Shown here: positions 1 to 58,560 of the stretch, piece after piece | How positions within the stretch are numbered: the stretch's first letter is position 1 | How the letters are laid out: every line of letters begins with the position of its first letter | Assembly: GCF_039555335.1 (NCBI RefSeq) | Contig: NC_092635.1 | Location: forward strand, 70,282,058 to 70,346,057 | From: Amphiura filiformis | Lineage: Eukaryota > Echinodermata > Ophiuroidea > Amphilepidida > Amphiuridae | DNA: 64,000 nt | Direction: 5' to 3' | The notes under the pieces: generated by a model | The model's database searches: none | What the model was told of the DNA's origin: nothing | What the model saw: only the letters and a program-made list of their open reading frames with translations | Translations under genes and position numbers: made by a program

Positions 1-95
1 GGCTCCAGTGCTTGATCCTGACCGAATTTTAGATGCTGTCTTTATTTGCTTCCAATGATGTAATACACTACACCTTGAAGGACAAGTGCATTAAT

Positions 96-244
96 TTAAC
101 AATTGGTGCCTAAGAATCCTTGTATGTGGTGAGAAACATGTGCAGCAATGACAACATCAGTGTTTTCAGCATCTATGGTAATTGAAGTATCTTCCTGTTG
201 TACATTGGACGCATTTTTATAACATTCTGCTGAAGCCAGGCTAA
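96..244 (-). pseudogene. Decayed coding fragment with DTDV-like motif (part 2)
   Basis: An open minus-strand frame of about 49 codons ends at a TAA at 96-98 and contains the stretch ITIDAENTDVVIAAHVSHHI. The D-x-x-N/D-T-D-V-V pattern followed by histidines resembles a large, mostly uncharacterised family of repeated proteins in marine invertebrates in which an E-A-D-T-R motif precedes a D-T-D-V motif. The matching upstream half lies at 485-990, so the frame is interrupted by the SINE at about 240-490. No function is claimed. The family assignment rests on remembered motif spacing and is tentative. Confidence 0.4.
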
Positions 245-490
245 GCCCAATAGTGCTCAGAGGCAATTAAATTCAAGGGATGCCATCCGGATATGACGGG
301 ACAGGGATATGGGAAGAGGTCCGATTTTAGATGCAGGAGGAAAACCGGAGCATCCGGCGAAAAAACCTGCCAGGACAAGCATGGATCGGCAACCAAACTG
401 ACATGTGGCACTGCAGGAATTGAACCCCGGCCACAGTGGTGAGAAGCGAGTGAGAAGAACACTACACTAACCCGCCCACCCGCCATGGAA
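240..490 (-). mobile_element. tRNA-headed SINE, minus strand
   Basis: Read on the minus strand from about 490, the sequence has a tRNA-like promoter: an A-box-like GTTAGTGTAGTG near 470 and a B box GGGGTTCAATTCC near 415-430. It then has a body containing CCGG..GCTCCGG.TTTCCTCC, typical of many metazoan SINE cores. The element splits the coding fragment at 96-244 and 485-990. Near-identical AAGCC(A/T)GG octamers on the two sides may be the target-site duplication. Exact ends are uncertain by roughly 10 bases. Confidence 0.6.
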
Positions 491-990
491 GAAAAGCCTG
501 GTATCTTCATGTTGATGGCATATGAAGTGGGATTCTTCTGCACCAGTTGTTAAATTATTGCACCAGTTTTGGGTTCTGAGAGCATCATGGATCATAAATT
601 GATCTCTTCAAATGCAGTGTGGATAAACTCCTTTAACTCACGACTTTTTCAGGACATCTTCAACGAGTAGTTGTCACATTTCCCCATTTGGCTCATCTCT
701 TATCTTCTCTATTATATGTTGCAAACTTGGAGTGACATGGGTCTTCTTGCAATCACTAGCCACACAAAACATTCAAAATCAAGTTTATCAATACGTAAAG
801 CTCTCTTGTAATGTTTTCCTCTCAAAGCTTGCTCTGATACCAATCCTGACTCAATGATTCCAGCTGCAACAACACATTCTTCTAAGCCAGATCCACAAAA
901 ACGTTTGTAAATTGTTGACAGAAAGGCGGTATGAATATAAATCCTCCCAACACCGGTAACACCTTCTTTAATTTGGAAGTACATTTGTAA
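485..990 (-). pseudogene. Decayed coding fragment, repeated marine-invertebrate family (part 1)
   Basis: The frame 984-712 reads through GLEECVVAAGIIESGLVSEQ and GKHYKRALRIDKL, then continues with a shift or stop into IIEKIRDEP..., LKEFIHTAFEEINL and finally an E-D-T-R-L-F-F-H stretch that ends at the SINE near 490. The order (GKHYKRA, then EDTR, then DTDV) matches what I recall of a repeated, possibly transposon-derived invertebrate family. There are at least two disruptions, so this is a relic. It is not part of the KAT6 gene. Confidence 0.4.
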
Positions 991-2549
991 TATGGAGTAA
1001 CCTTTTTTTGTTCAGATGTTACGTAACTGTGCTTTTATTATAGGGATGAAACAGTATAACAATAATACTGTGCGTGCAATTACATTCAACTTTCAAACAT
1101 TAAACAGGGGAACAGAATCTTCATTAATCCTAAATTAATTAGGATGCCTCAAATATCCAATTTATAAAAGGGCTCAATTTTAAAGAAAAGTCATCCATCA
1201 ATGGGTCTATGCCATCGGTTTATTTAGCTCTTACAATTCTTATTGTGGACTATTTTACGTAACAGAACTTTATTTATTGGGAATTTGGCGGACATTTACA
1301 ATAGTGCCTCTTGTACTGGGCACACATGTAAATAAAATATTCTAAACGACTCATTTCAACATTTGTGTTAGAAACTCTTAATGTGTAATTGTGGGCTTTT
1401 GTACCAAAAGTGACTTTTTTAGGCATTTTGGTGTTTACGCAAGTACTAATATATTGCTTCTATGCAGAGAAAACCCATATCTAAGGCAATTCTGAAAAAA
1501 TATGCCCTGTAAATGGTTTTTTGCTCTCCAAAAAGCTGTAAGAAAAACATGATTTTGGTCTAATTTACCTTCTATATTTTACGTTCGAGATTGTTATTTG
1601 GTGGCCATTTTGAATAATAGCGCCCTCGTGCTTGGGCACACATGTGAATTAAACATTCTAAACAACTCATCCTGTTCAACACTGCTGTTAGATGCACCAA
1701 AATGAAATTTCTTTGGGCATTTCTATGTGTCTCCATAGCCTTTTGATTACCAAGAATAAAAACTAAAACTTTCGTCAATTCAACCCACAGGAGAACTTTA
1801 TTTTGGTGGTCATTTTGAAAAACGCCCTCTACAGGGTTCCCCACACTTCCCCGAGGTTTGACCCAAAAATTCTTGTTCAGCACAAAATCATCCCCAAAAC
1901 TTCTTTGTCTCAATTCACGCACTATATTCCGACTCCACTAATAATAATTATTTTTAACTTTATAATAAAACTTGACTAACCAAAAGCGGCTGAAAATGTG
2001 TTTTTATTTTAACAATCTTGTTTTGCCACCTGTGAGTAGTCCGACGAATAGTCCTGTTTTTTCTTAGTAACCAACTATATTCATGCAGACTCTGCTCGCT
2101 CAAAAAAGATTGACCGCAAAAGTCAACTAATCGCCCCACCTGAGGTCAGGCAACGCGGTCAATGGACTTTCACGATTTCGTCTTTCTTGCACCATGTGAG
2201 ATAGTGATCATAGAGGCGAGTCTAGTCTGGCAACTATAGAAAAAAAAGGTCCTACTCATCATGCAGTTGAAAACCAAAATGACAGTCATCACACAAAGTA
2301 TTTTCTATTTTCCAAGCTCTCAAGAGTTTTTTAATTTAATCCATCATATATACAATTTATGGCCATCATCGTTCACCTTTACAATGTCATCATGAGATTC
2401 AGCTAGAAATAAAACAGCCAATTAGAGGTATTATGTATTTACATGAAAATCATCAAGTATAATACATTAATATTACAATAATAGTGTAGTATGAACATTG
2501 TGACATTAGTTAAATTGGACTGTGTTAACTTATGGTGACTCATTTAGCT
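991..2549. other. Non-coding flank with a diverged direct repeat
   Basis: No gene was recognised. A sequence with 'ggcggacattt..aatagtgcctcttg' and 'gggcacacatgt..attctaaac.actcatt' occurs at about 1275-1440 and again at 1594-1725. A third partial copy is at 1800-1850 (ttttggtggtcattttgaaaaacgccc). The direct copies are about 320 bp apart. The 116-codon minus-strand frame at 1572-1922 lies in this repeat and is not convincing as a gene. Confidence 0.45.
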
Positions 2550-2755
2550 ATTCCACTTGAAACCCTCACACCCCTTGAGGAAGAATTGTTTTTTGTATAA
2601 AAAATCATTTTGGAGTTTAAACACTTTTCTGCCTTGGATTTTAACATCAAATAGTGAAAAATCCACTGATTGATTACATATTCAACTGGAATTGAGAATG
2701 AAGTGCAGTCTTCCACAGGGGAGTGTTAATTTTTATTGGAATAGCCAATTTCTCT
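2550..2755. repeat. Diverged copy of the ~180-bp foldback MITE (family A)
   Basis: The left end reads GCTATTCCACTTGAAACCCTCACACCCC. The right end contains CTTCCACAGGGGAGTGTTAATTTTTATTGGAATAGCC. The ends match family A (best copies at 34771-34955, 36676-36855 and 47670-47855), but the interior is poorly preserved, so this is an old copy. Confidence 0.5.
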
Positions 2756-4172
2756 CTATTTTGTCTAATCTCTTCAACAATCCACAAGTGTATCACTGCT
2801 TCTGGAACAGGCCGTATCAAAATGATAGGTACTTGTCTATTCCCAAATTACCCGCATTATTTTGACCACAATGCCGTCATTTAGTGGAAATTTCGATTGA
2901 ATATTAATGTTGCTAAAAATGCCAAGTTGAGTAAGATTCTGTTTCGAAATTAGAAAGGACTTTATTTCTTTATGATCAGACTTGGTGTCCCAATCCCATT
3001 GCATTTTTCCAATAATTACGATTATGGCAGCTAATGTGTGACACCTATATTATTTTGTTTTAATCAGATGGTCAAGAAATGATAAGCGTTTCTTTTAAAC
3101 ACGTTTTATCATCATCATGTTTAAATCAAGACAAAAATCATGTATTTATAATCTTTTTAAAAAAATTACTCATGCATCGGTACCAATCATTTTGATACAG
3201 CCTGTACTGACTTGTGCAATTAAATACTGTTGAGCTAAAACAGAGACTAAGTATTCTGTGTGTGACCTGTAGATCAATTGTTTCGCAATCGGTTTCTCTT
3301 GCTCAATTTCTCTCTCATATCCGACTACCCACAGACATGTGTGTTGTCAGCTTGGACCCTAATAGGAAGTTCATAATAATAAAAAAAACACAGCTGGGTA
3401 TATTGAGCATAACTGGTCAATTACATTTACATGGAATATTTCTCAGTCCATCTCCTACAATGATAGCAGCATCAATGCCACTTACAATTATTAATCAAAT
3501 ATCATATCAAAATCATTAATTTCTCCTTTTTTTTTCTTCTCCATGACAAATGCTATTATTATTCAAAGGCAACTGGACAATTAATTGAAATTTGAAATAA
3601 ATCTGTAATATATCTAAATGAACACAACACTTGAAATTAAGAACTTCAAATTGTTAAGAAAAAAATATCTCTACTGATATACTAACAATTAAAGTGGAAC
3701 CAAACAAAATACACATTGTCATATCAACAACAAACTATAGTGCACCATCGGAATAAAAAAAGCACAGTATTTTCAAACTATCAGCAAGCAGTAGGCCCAA
3801 TACTCATTTCCATGGACTTCATTATCAAATTCATCATGTCAAAGTTCCAACTTTTACAGACAGAAACTACGTTCAAATTTGGATAAAAATGTGAGATTGG
3901 GGGCAACATAAATACACAATGCAAATGCTGAAAAGAATATTTCAAAATTCAGTCTTGGTATCTCAGTGTTACTTTGCAAAAGCATGTCATGCTTCTGACC
4001 ATTTACATAGGGATGGCGCCAAAACCTGACCGTCTACTGACCACCAGCACCTGACAGGGTGTCCGTGGTCGACTGGCAGTTGAGTTTCCAAGCCATCCCT
4101 TATACCCAGTAATAAAACCACATACATATTCCTTTCAATAATTAAGAAGAATGACGCAAGATTTTCCTACTG
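2756..4172. other. AT-rich DNA, no gene recognised
   Basis: A plus-strand frame of 101 codons at 3214-3519 has no recognisable domain and no splice context, and is most likely chance. A degenerate inverted sequence around 4017-4090 (CTGACCGTCTACTGACC ... GTGGTCGACTGGCAGTTGAG) resembles the foldback at 7945-8037. Nothing else was recognised. Confidence 0.4.
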
Positions 4173-4404
4173 GTTTTGTGTACAAATTACTGACATATTT
4201 GTTGCAATGACACCTCAAATTTGGCATGGAGTTTTGTGTACAAATTACCGACATATTTGTTGCAATGACACCTCAAATTTGGCATGGAGTTTTGTGTACA
4301 AATTACCGACATATTTGTTGCAATGACACCTCAAATTTGGCATGGAGTTTTGTGTACAAATTACCGACATATTTGTTGCAATGACACCTCAAATTTGGCA
4401 TGGA
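4173..4404. repeat. 58-bp tandem repeat, four copies
   Basis: The unit starts TTTTGTGTACAAATTACCGA and ends GGCATGGAG. It recurs near 4173, 4231, 4289 and 4347 with almost no divergence; the first copy differs by ACTGAC versus ACCGAC. The near-identity implies recent expansion. It lies downstream of the KAT6 stop on the sense strand. Confidence 0.9.
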
Positions 4405-4874
4405 CTTGTTTGATCTATAATTAATAGACCAAACTTAATTCAAGGCATTTCATTTAATAAATTGTTTACAAAGATGGACATAATGAGGGATAATTTCATG
4501 GGTTTTTTACAAAAATCATTTCTCCCTATATTTTATCATTCAAAAGGCAAAAAGGATATTGTCCTTCCAGGTTTTTTTTTCTAATTTAAAATTTTTTTTT
4601 TTTTTATATAAAATAACAACAACAAAAAGTCAAACATAACTGATAGCAAATGGAATACATCACAAGTAATCTAAAATGTAAACAAAGTTGTGACTGATCA
4701 TGTGACTGATCATGTGACTGATATGGGAAATGAGGATATATTTTTTGGCTTAAATTTTACTTTCAAGATATTAAAAGTAAATGACTACTTGATACACATA
4801 ATCACATTAAGGTTGAGGGAAAAATAATTTTCAAGTCATTACTCAGTATTTAAAGCATGGTGTAAACAACATAA

Positions 4875-4988
4875 TGTGACATGATCTGGTCCATGGGGGC
4901 CAAATTTTCTTATGTATTTTATTGTTTTTACCTTTATCTCAGTTTCAAATTTGCCGCCTTTGGCCCCCATGGACCAGATCGTGTCACA
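4875..4988. repeat. 114-bp foldback element
   Basis: Arms TGTGACATGATCTGGTCCAT and its near-perfect complement ATGGACCAGATCGTGTCACA flank about 45 bp. The complementary GGGGGCCAAA/TTTGGCCCCC bases extend each arm to about 30 bp. Related termini occur at 49636-49897 (TGTGACACGATCAAGGG). Probably a non-autonomous DNA element. Confidence 0.75.
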
Positions 4989-5589
4989 TATTCCCTTTGC
5001 AATAAGAACCATATTTGATATGACCATGCCAAGGGTCAATAGCCTACAATTAATTACCATCTGAATGATAGAAATGAACAAGAAATTGATACAAAAATAG
5101 TAATGTTTTTTGGGTTTTTTTCAAACTGTGCAAAATGACTGAATGAATCTTTACATTACATAGACTTATATGACTGGTAAATTTCACTGCCTGTTTACTG
5201 TAAATAACAAAATCTCCTAAATCGTAAGCAAAATCCCTATAAAAAAATTTGCATTATCGTCCAAGAGGTATTGTTTTGAGCGAGGTCGGATAGTATACAG
5301 TTGAAGTCACGTGCGTATTACCCCAGGAGTACATTCCGATAAAAGCAATTTGGCATATTTAATTTATCAGTATAATAGCATGTTGGATAGTAAACACCAA
5401 GTGGATCTTTTACAAGAAAAGATACGTCATCCGCCTTTTGTGTTGATGATACTACCAATTTACACCAAGTCACAAGTATATTCTTGGTTTGAAATGAATT
5501 TGGTAATTAAGGGCTCGAACATCCATCTTTGCAAAGTATTTTTTGTGGGACCTAAAATTTCTAGGTCTTTAATGAAACTTCATGTATAT

Positions 5590-5850
5590 CTTCAATACAA
5601 AAGGTCAAAATTTTCCTATCATGGTCAGGTTTCCTCCCAGCTACATACACTTTAAGTACACATTTTGTTTACTTCGAGAACGGTTAAATTGCAAAAATGT
5701 CAACTTTAAATAAATTTGCATTTGTATAATATCGCAAATGTCAAAAAACTTTAAAAAAATGTCAAAAGGACATTCCTCGTATTCAGAATGCAATTTAGTG
5801 TCTGACGTGCTCTCAGGTTCCACAAAAAATACTGTGCAATGTTTTTGACA
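5590..5850. repeat. Partial arm of the piggyBac-like MITE
   Basis: This stretch carries CTACATACACTTTAAG, then TTTACTTCGAGAACGGTT, GTATTCAGAATGCAATT, and GTGCTCTCA..TTCCACAAAAAATACTG in the same order as the right arm of the 43079-43743 element. The last part of the terminus and the matching left arm are poorly preserved. It is an old, truncated copy. Confidence 0.65.
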
Positions 5851-6939
5851 GATCCAATCTTATCCACAACTTATCTCTTTGGAAGTAGTAGTACAAGTAA
5901 ATAAACTTATATTACTTATATTAAGATGACACTATATATTGAAAACATCATTTGAGAATCACTAGAGAAAATGTTGAACTATTGCAAATGCCCAAAACAA
6001 AAGCAGAAAATATACACAACTAAACATTACTAGAAGCAGAAAATATAACCATAACCAGTGCTACTTGAGAATTTCAAGACCTAAACTGAATTCAATGTTC
6101 ATGCTAATGATAACAATAGTATGTGCAATTTAATAGAGAAAAAGTTTTAATAGTTTAACAGTAAAGTAAAATCGGAAAATTAATCAAAAGTTTATTTTTT
6201 GTTTCATACCGGCTTAAAATCAGCGTTGGTCAATTCTATAGTTTTCAGCAAGATTCTTCAGCAGTCTGCTGATTTGGCACTGCTTATAGCATAAACATGG
6301 AAGTGGGGTTCTGAATGGCTTATTGAATCACATCATCATCAATACATCATTCGCCGATCAAGCCATGTAGCAACACACGAACTAGTTCTTTTTACACAAT
6401 AATCAGGAAGAGCAGTTAGACACCACTGAAGGAATTTGCTGAATATAATTTTTGTAATCTTTGTTATCTTAATCATAATGTCTTGAAATTCCAAGTTACA
6501 AATCAAAATTATTTGCATTGATTCAACAAATTTTGTTTATTTTTCTCTATAGAGGGTTAATATTCAAAGTGTCAGGCACCAACAAAGGAATGAAACAGCA
6601 TCACCATTAATTCCTAGAAATCTTGGTGAGATATTCGCTGTCGTAGTGACGTCAAAATTGATGGTTGTCAGGTCAACTGGTTCTTGATGTGACCTGAACC
6701 ACAATCAAAATTATCACAATGCAAACTCAATGGGTTGCTAACAGGTGTTCAAACCAAACGTAAACCAGTGACTTGGGTATGACGTATTCACTACGATGGC
6801 GAATATGGAACATGTAGGAGCAAAAGGTTCAACAAATTGGTATGATGTAAAATACATATTTTGTACCACTAAACCAAACCTGTCAAAATGTACTTGATTC
6901 TGATGCAGCATTTTGTTCAAATTATTTGCATTTTAGACA
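5851..6939. other. Non-coding, nothing recognised
   Basis: AT-rich sequence with only short chance frames. No splice-compatible exon, RNA gene or well-formed repeat was seen. Confidence 0.4.
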
Positions 6940-7215
6940 TTTATGTGTTTAGTTTTCATTCTATTGACCCTTTGTACAACCTGCCATCTTGCTACCAAAA
7001 CAAGCCATCTTGCTACCAAAACAAGCCATCTTGCTACCAAAACAAGGTTCTTCATGCAAACGTGGATTTTTGTTTTTAGATATTTTTTTGCACAAATTCA
7101 CACAACACGCAAGAATGCTTTTACAAAACTTAGTCCATAATTAAAGCATGTGTATGAAAGGCATGGGCAACACAACATATACTTCGCAAGTATGACCTCA
7201 TTTTGCGATGACCAT
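6940..7215. repeat. Dispersed repeat with 21-bp triplication (family with 60500-60715)
   Basis: CTTGCTACCAAAACAAGCCAT is repeated three times at about 6987-7049. It is followed by GGTTCTTCATGCAAACG, a T-rich stretch and ACACAACACGCAAGAATGC. The same order occurs at 60500-60715 (CTTGCAACCAAAACGAGGTC, CTGCAAACGCATGCGC, AACACGC), so both are copies of one dispersed repeat. The triplication is specific to this copy. Confidence 0.65.
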
Positions 7216-7271
7216 GCCTGGGTCAATATTACAGCAGAACACTTGCAAAAACTTTATTTAATTTTGTCCCA

Positions 7272-7443
7272 CAGGCTATTGCAGTTGAAATCCACACAAC
7301 TCCTATGGAAGACCTAACCTTAATGTCAATTTTAAATGGAGTCGCCCATTCAGGTAACCCCATTTGAAATTCACACTCCCTGTGTGGACGATTAAGGGCA
7401 TATCTTCTACTAAGGGTGTATGGATTTCAACTGGAACAGCCCC
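7272..7443. repeat. Foldback MITE family A
   Basis: Starts GGCTATTGCAGTTGAAATCC and ends GGATTTCAACTGGAACAGCCC, with internal CACACTCCCTGTGTGG. The layout is the same as the other family A copies: long imperfect inverted arms around a short centre. Confidence 0.85.
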
Positions 7444-7560
7444 ATGCAACCTATTTTAAATGGTTGCATTTGTATTGACTGAAAAGGAAAAACACTGCAT
7501 CTTGGGATATTTAACAAAGGCACTTTTAATATCGACTGCTCAGTGTCAGAAGTGGGTAAG

Positions 7561-7640
7561 TGCAAAAGCTGCCATGTGTAGATTAGTACATTATACTGTG
7601 TGTAAATTGCCAAATGGTCACAGGGCAGCTATTGCACTTA
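7561..7640. repeat. Short hairpin family with GCAATAGCTGCC ends
   Basis: AGCTGCCATGTGTAG ... GGGCAGCTATTGC form complementary ends around an ATACTGT core. Similar short hairpins are at 33541-33612 and 56720-56812, making a small three-copy family in this locus. Confidence 0.55.
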
Positions 7641-7944
7641 CCGAGCAGTTGATATGTTATGCTCAACTTGAAAGTATGAAGTACTTGGCTAGCTACACCT
7701 TATTGGTACATGTACCACAGATTTTCACATTTACTGTACAACTTGTTGCACACACGAGTCCAGTTCTTTACTTTATACTTCCAAGCTCAACAAATTCATT
7801 TTAATACAAGTTTTTAAATATGGACTGCTTCCACAGCATAGACTCTTAACAAATTGTGATACATAAATGTACTATCTGGCTCTTGTTATATGATCATCAG
7901 CATGCTTGCTTGAATTGGCAAGGGTGTAAAGGATGAAATCAAAA

Positions 7945-8037
7945 CTCGACCGCCAGTTGACTGCTGGTTCCGCCCGGTTTCCACTGTTTAGAACAATAGA
8001 AACCAGACGGAACCGCTGGTCATCCGCCAGTTGAGCT
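7945..8037. repeat. 93-bp foldback
   Basis: CCGCCAGTTGACTGCTGGTTCCG pairs with CGGAACCGCTGGTCATCCGCCAG in a staggered way, and GGTTTC pairs with GAAACC around a 17-bp centre. Likely a small MITE remnant. Confidence 0.55.
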
Positions 8038-9006
8038 CAGATTCATTCCTAATAGGATTGTGACACGACCTGTAGCATCAGAATACATTGAAAGAAATTT
8101 ATACCTGAAATGTTTGATGCTGGTCAGATAAAGTACTCAGCTAGGAGACGTGAGGAACCGACTGTACTGGAATTCCCCAGTTTTAATCATGTAAGTTGAG
8201 CACATAAAAAGAATTAGGAGTCACTATTCAATGGTAATCTAATAACACAACAGCTAAAATGCATAAACTATTAATAATCTACGACTCTCACCTTCCTCCA
8301 CTCCAAAAAAATTGAAAGAGGATGAGAAAAGGTCTGTTTTTGTTCCAAATAGCTGTACCTCATGATGTACACTGGGGGGACAGACAAGGGCACATCATTC
8401 ATTACACAGAAAAATAGTTAAATAGATAGCAAGTTCACTTCTAAAGCCATATACACATACTAGTAATAGAAATAAAACAGAAATGACACTTTTATCTGAA
8501 GAGATTGTACAAATTCATATAATTTTTTTCAATTGGATATTTTTATAGTGCCATTCATAACAATTGTATATTATATTGATAAATCTCATTTTTCAAATTG
8601 TGATTTTCTTTCAAGATGGAAAGAAATCATAGAAAAAAGTACATGTACAACACCTTAAAAAATAACATTTTTTTATATGTTAAAAACACCCTGTTCTGTG
8701 CACAATCATTAAAAGAAACAATAATACTTGGTTGGACGAAACATAAGTTAAGTGCATCACAACTCCTGATACAAATTTTTGGCCATACATACATTGAATT
8801 AGCCAATACATAATTATACATTCAACAACCTCTTCTGCATGGTAGCCAACTACGTTTAAATGTAATAAATTAATAATTAAAATCTTCACTACGCAACTCT
8901 AAATCGCAACCCATAAAACAACCAAAATAACAACAAACTTCACATGACGGAAGTCATGCAAGGATTGAAATGAAATTGAACAGAATGGTTCCGTGCATAA
9001 AAACGG
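8038..9006. other. Non-coding, nothing recognised
   Basis: Overlapping short frames on both strands at 8616-8889 have no family resemblance and low complexity. No exon signals were recognised. Confidence 0.4.
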
Positions 9007-9191
9007 GTTATTGCAGTTGATATCCAAACACGCCTCTATGGAATATACAACCTTAATCTGCCACACAGGGAGTGTAATTTTCAAATGGGACAACCTGATT
9101 GGGTGGCTCCATTTGTAATCTACACCCCATATATGGGCGATTAAAGTCATGTCTTCCATACAGGGTGTATGGATTTCAATTGGAATAGCTC
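9007..9191. repeat. Foldback MITE family A
   Basis: Contains CAGTTGATATCCAAACACGCC, the internal CCACACAGGGAGTGTAATTT and the right end GTGTATGGATTTCAATTGGA. A moderately diverged full-length copy. Confidence 0.85.
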
Positions 9192-9250
9192 GATGGTTCC
9201 GTGCATAAAAATGGGCTGCATATATGACCAACACACAAATGTGTCAAGAT

Positions 9251-9370
9251 AAAGGTCCGTTCATACTACGCCGCAATTGTGATGCAATACGTTGCCGCAC
9301 TGCATTGTACCACAGAATAATAGTTAAATACATTTTAACTGCAACTGCGGCGTAGTATGAACATACCTTA
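9251..9370. repeat. ~120-bp foldback with GTTCATACTACGCCGCAATTG ends
   Basis: AAGGTCCGTTCATACTACGCC pairs with GGCGTAGTATGAACATACCTT; inside, CGCAATTG pairs with CAACTGCG. A second copy of the same family is at 30907-31030, so this is a dispersed MITE rather than a local hairpin. Confidence 0.8.
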
Positions 9371-10028
9371 AGTTTTTCTCTCTACCTAGTTGCACTAAAC
9401 ATTTACATAATACGGCAATTTCTGAAGAAAGACAAGCACACATATACTAAAGGTTACAATATCTGTGACCTGTTTTGTCTTCATTGTATCGTTCTGCCAA
9501 ACGTAAAAACACAATATATATTAACATGAAAATTCTTTCAAACAAAAAAACATCTGAATACCATACAAACAGTTTGTGTGATCAACAGGTTTGTCACATG
9601 AAACATAGTAATAAATTAAGAACCTTTTTTTTTACGACTTGTGAAAATAACATTTTTTGTTTCTTTTCAATGATAACAGTACTACTAAAATATGCCTGCA
9701 TATGTACAATAGGCCTATTGACCATGCCCATACTACACTGCCTTACCAAAAAGGTGGCAAAAGCTCTTTTTTTATATATAATATATATAGCTATGAACAA
9801 TTAACAGAATACATAAATGTTTAAATATTTCTTTTATGGTTCCTCTGTCTACACACAAAAAAAGCCAAATTGAATTCTGTACACTATACAAAGTATGTTG
9901 TTACTGTACATGAGGTGAATATAACAAACAATAGTTGGTCTTTGGATCAATCAAGAAATAAATGAGATGCATTATGCAATATTTTAAATACAATTATACA
10001 CCATAAGAAAAAACAAACAAACAAAACT

Positions 10029-10209
10029 CTACTTTGTTTCACCTCAGAAGTTTGGTAGTGACGCATGTGCGTATTACGCTGGTCGTAGTATCGAATTACG
10101 CACCTAATCCTGCAGAGCATATATGAATGTGTTCAAAGCAGTTTGTCGGCACGCCAGCGTAAACGCACCAACGTCACTACCAAAACTTGAGATGAAGCAA
10201 AGTGTAGTG
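10029..10209. repeat. 181-bp foldback in the KAT6 3' region
   Basis: Outer arms CTACTTTGTTTCACCTCAGAAGTTTGGTAGTGACG and its imperfect complement enclose about 110 bp. It ends about 70 bp past the KAT6 stop codon on the sense strand, so it is probably transcribed in the 3' untranslated region. The arrangement resembles 56829-57007 (GTGGCAGTGACATCA). Confidence 0.7.
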
Positions 10210-10217
10210 TGGTTACG

Positions 10218-10269
10218 TGTCCCAGTGGATGATAAATAAGGAGTTACAATCTGCTCGTCCACTGGGACA
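10218..10269 (-). promoter_or_regulatory. Stem-loop with AU-rich loop just after the KAT6 stop
   Basis: TGTCCCAGTGGA (10218-10229) is perfectly complementary to TCCACTGGGACA (10258-10269), and the stem can extend to about 15 bp with one G-U pair. On the sense (minus) strand the hairpin begins 8 bases after the TGA. Its loop holds TTATTTATC, close to the AU-rich element core. The structure is directly visible; any role in mRNA stability is inference. Confidence 0.45.
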
Positions 10270-10277
10270 AATTATTC

Positions 10278-57102
<46,825 letters not shown>

Positions 57103-58499
57103 CTGTAGAAAAAAGAATGAAAACATGGATGACGATCAAAAATCATGCATAACATGGATAACCATGACATTGGTCGGGTTTAGAATGAAAAGAAAACATA
57201 GGATAACCACATCATTTTGAGACAATACCTATTGATTGCAGTCTACTACATGGTGTTATTATTTTGATTCCATGATTTCCTGAACTGATCACAAAGCAGC
57301 AATCATTATTCAATACAAAATTATACAATTTAGTATTCTAATTTTAAATATGACGATGAGCCAGTTGCAAACAAAGGTTAGGTTAGGTTCAAATGAATTG
57401 ATTCACAAAACATGGCAACATGTCTATATTTTGGCAAAACCTTTCCTGTTGATTTGCTTAATCCTCAGGGTTCCCAGCATTTCATAAAGTGATTGAAAAA
57501 CTAAATTATACACACAATGCATTGTTGTACACCCTACATTCCATAGGTTTAAGGACTCATATGTCAAATTTTGTTTGTTCAATGGCATGAAACATAAATC
57601 AAGACAAAGTTGAACAAAACCAAGGGGAAAATGTGTAATTGTGTAGACCTGTGCATTTCCAGGTAAAGTGGGACACATTTGATTTCACTAAGTACACCCA
57701 ACACATTCAGTGGTGTCTATTATTATCCCCACAAATGACAAAAAATAATTTTAACCTTTAGGGAAGATTTTCATGTTTTGGAAGCATAGGAAGGGAAAAT
57801 AGGGACCGCTGTCCGAAATGAGTTGTCCAAAGATATGGGTAGTGATAGTGTACAAACTATTATTCTGGGAGTGCAGCTATGACCTATGTTTAGTTGCAAT
57901 TGGATTTCAATTGTTCATTAAGATCATTTGATTTAATTTTCAGTCTATTTTACACATTGACCTTAAACGACCAATGACCTCAACAACCTATGTATACCAA
58001 ACTGAACATATTCGCTCATTTTTATTTTAGCAGTCCCAGTAGCTATGAAAATTAATGCCCCGCAAAAATGACCACTTTTAAATTAACCTTGTTATTTTAA
58101 CACAAAGGACATTGACCTATTTCACTTTACCACATCACCATTGCTCTGGTTCAGTATGTACCAATACTCAGAAATTGTACCACTTTGCCAAGGGGGAAGG
58201 GGAAGGGGAAGAAATATGTCATTATGTAGTAGAATATAGCATGCCCTACAGTTGTATAAATCCCTTCTTGGGAGGTTGGCCTCAAATGGCTAAATGCCAA
58301 ACGAATAGGTAGACATAGCCAGGGTATACAGGAAACATAGTGATGTTTTAGGGTCACTTCAAAAATTACAATGTGGGTCGTCACTAGCTGTAGTGCTGTA
58401 ATTGTATAGATTCACTGTAACAAACACTTCTGATAGTATTAAGTTGGTACATTATATATTACATCAATTGGGGGAAGTAACACCGTCAAATAATTTAAC

Positions 58500-58560
58500 C
58501 CAGGACCTCTGGTACACAGGACCTGCACCCAAAACACTCAGCCAAAACGGTTAATATTAG
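58500..58560 (-). repeat. tRNA-like SINE head fragment
   Basis: On the minus strand TTTTGGCTGAGTGTTTTGGGTGC has an A-box layout, followed by GTACCAGAGGTCCTGGGTTAAAT with a weak B box. No full cloverleaf; no clear ends. Confidence 0.4.
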
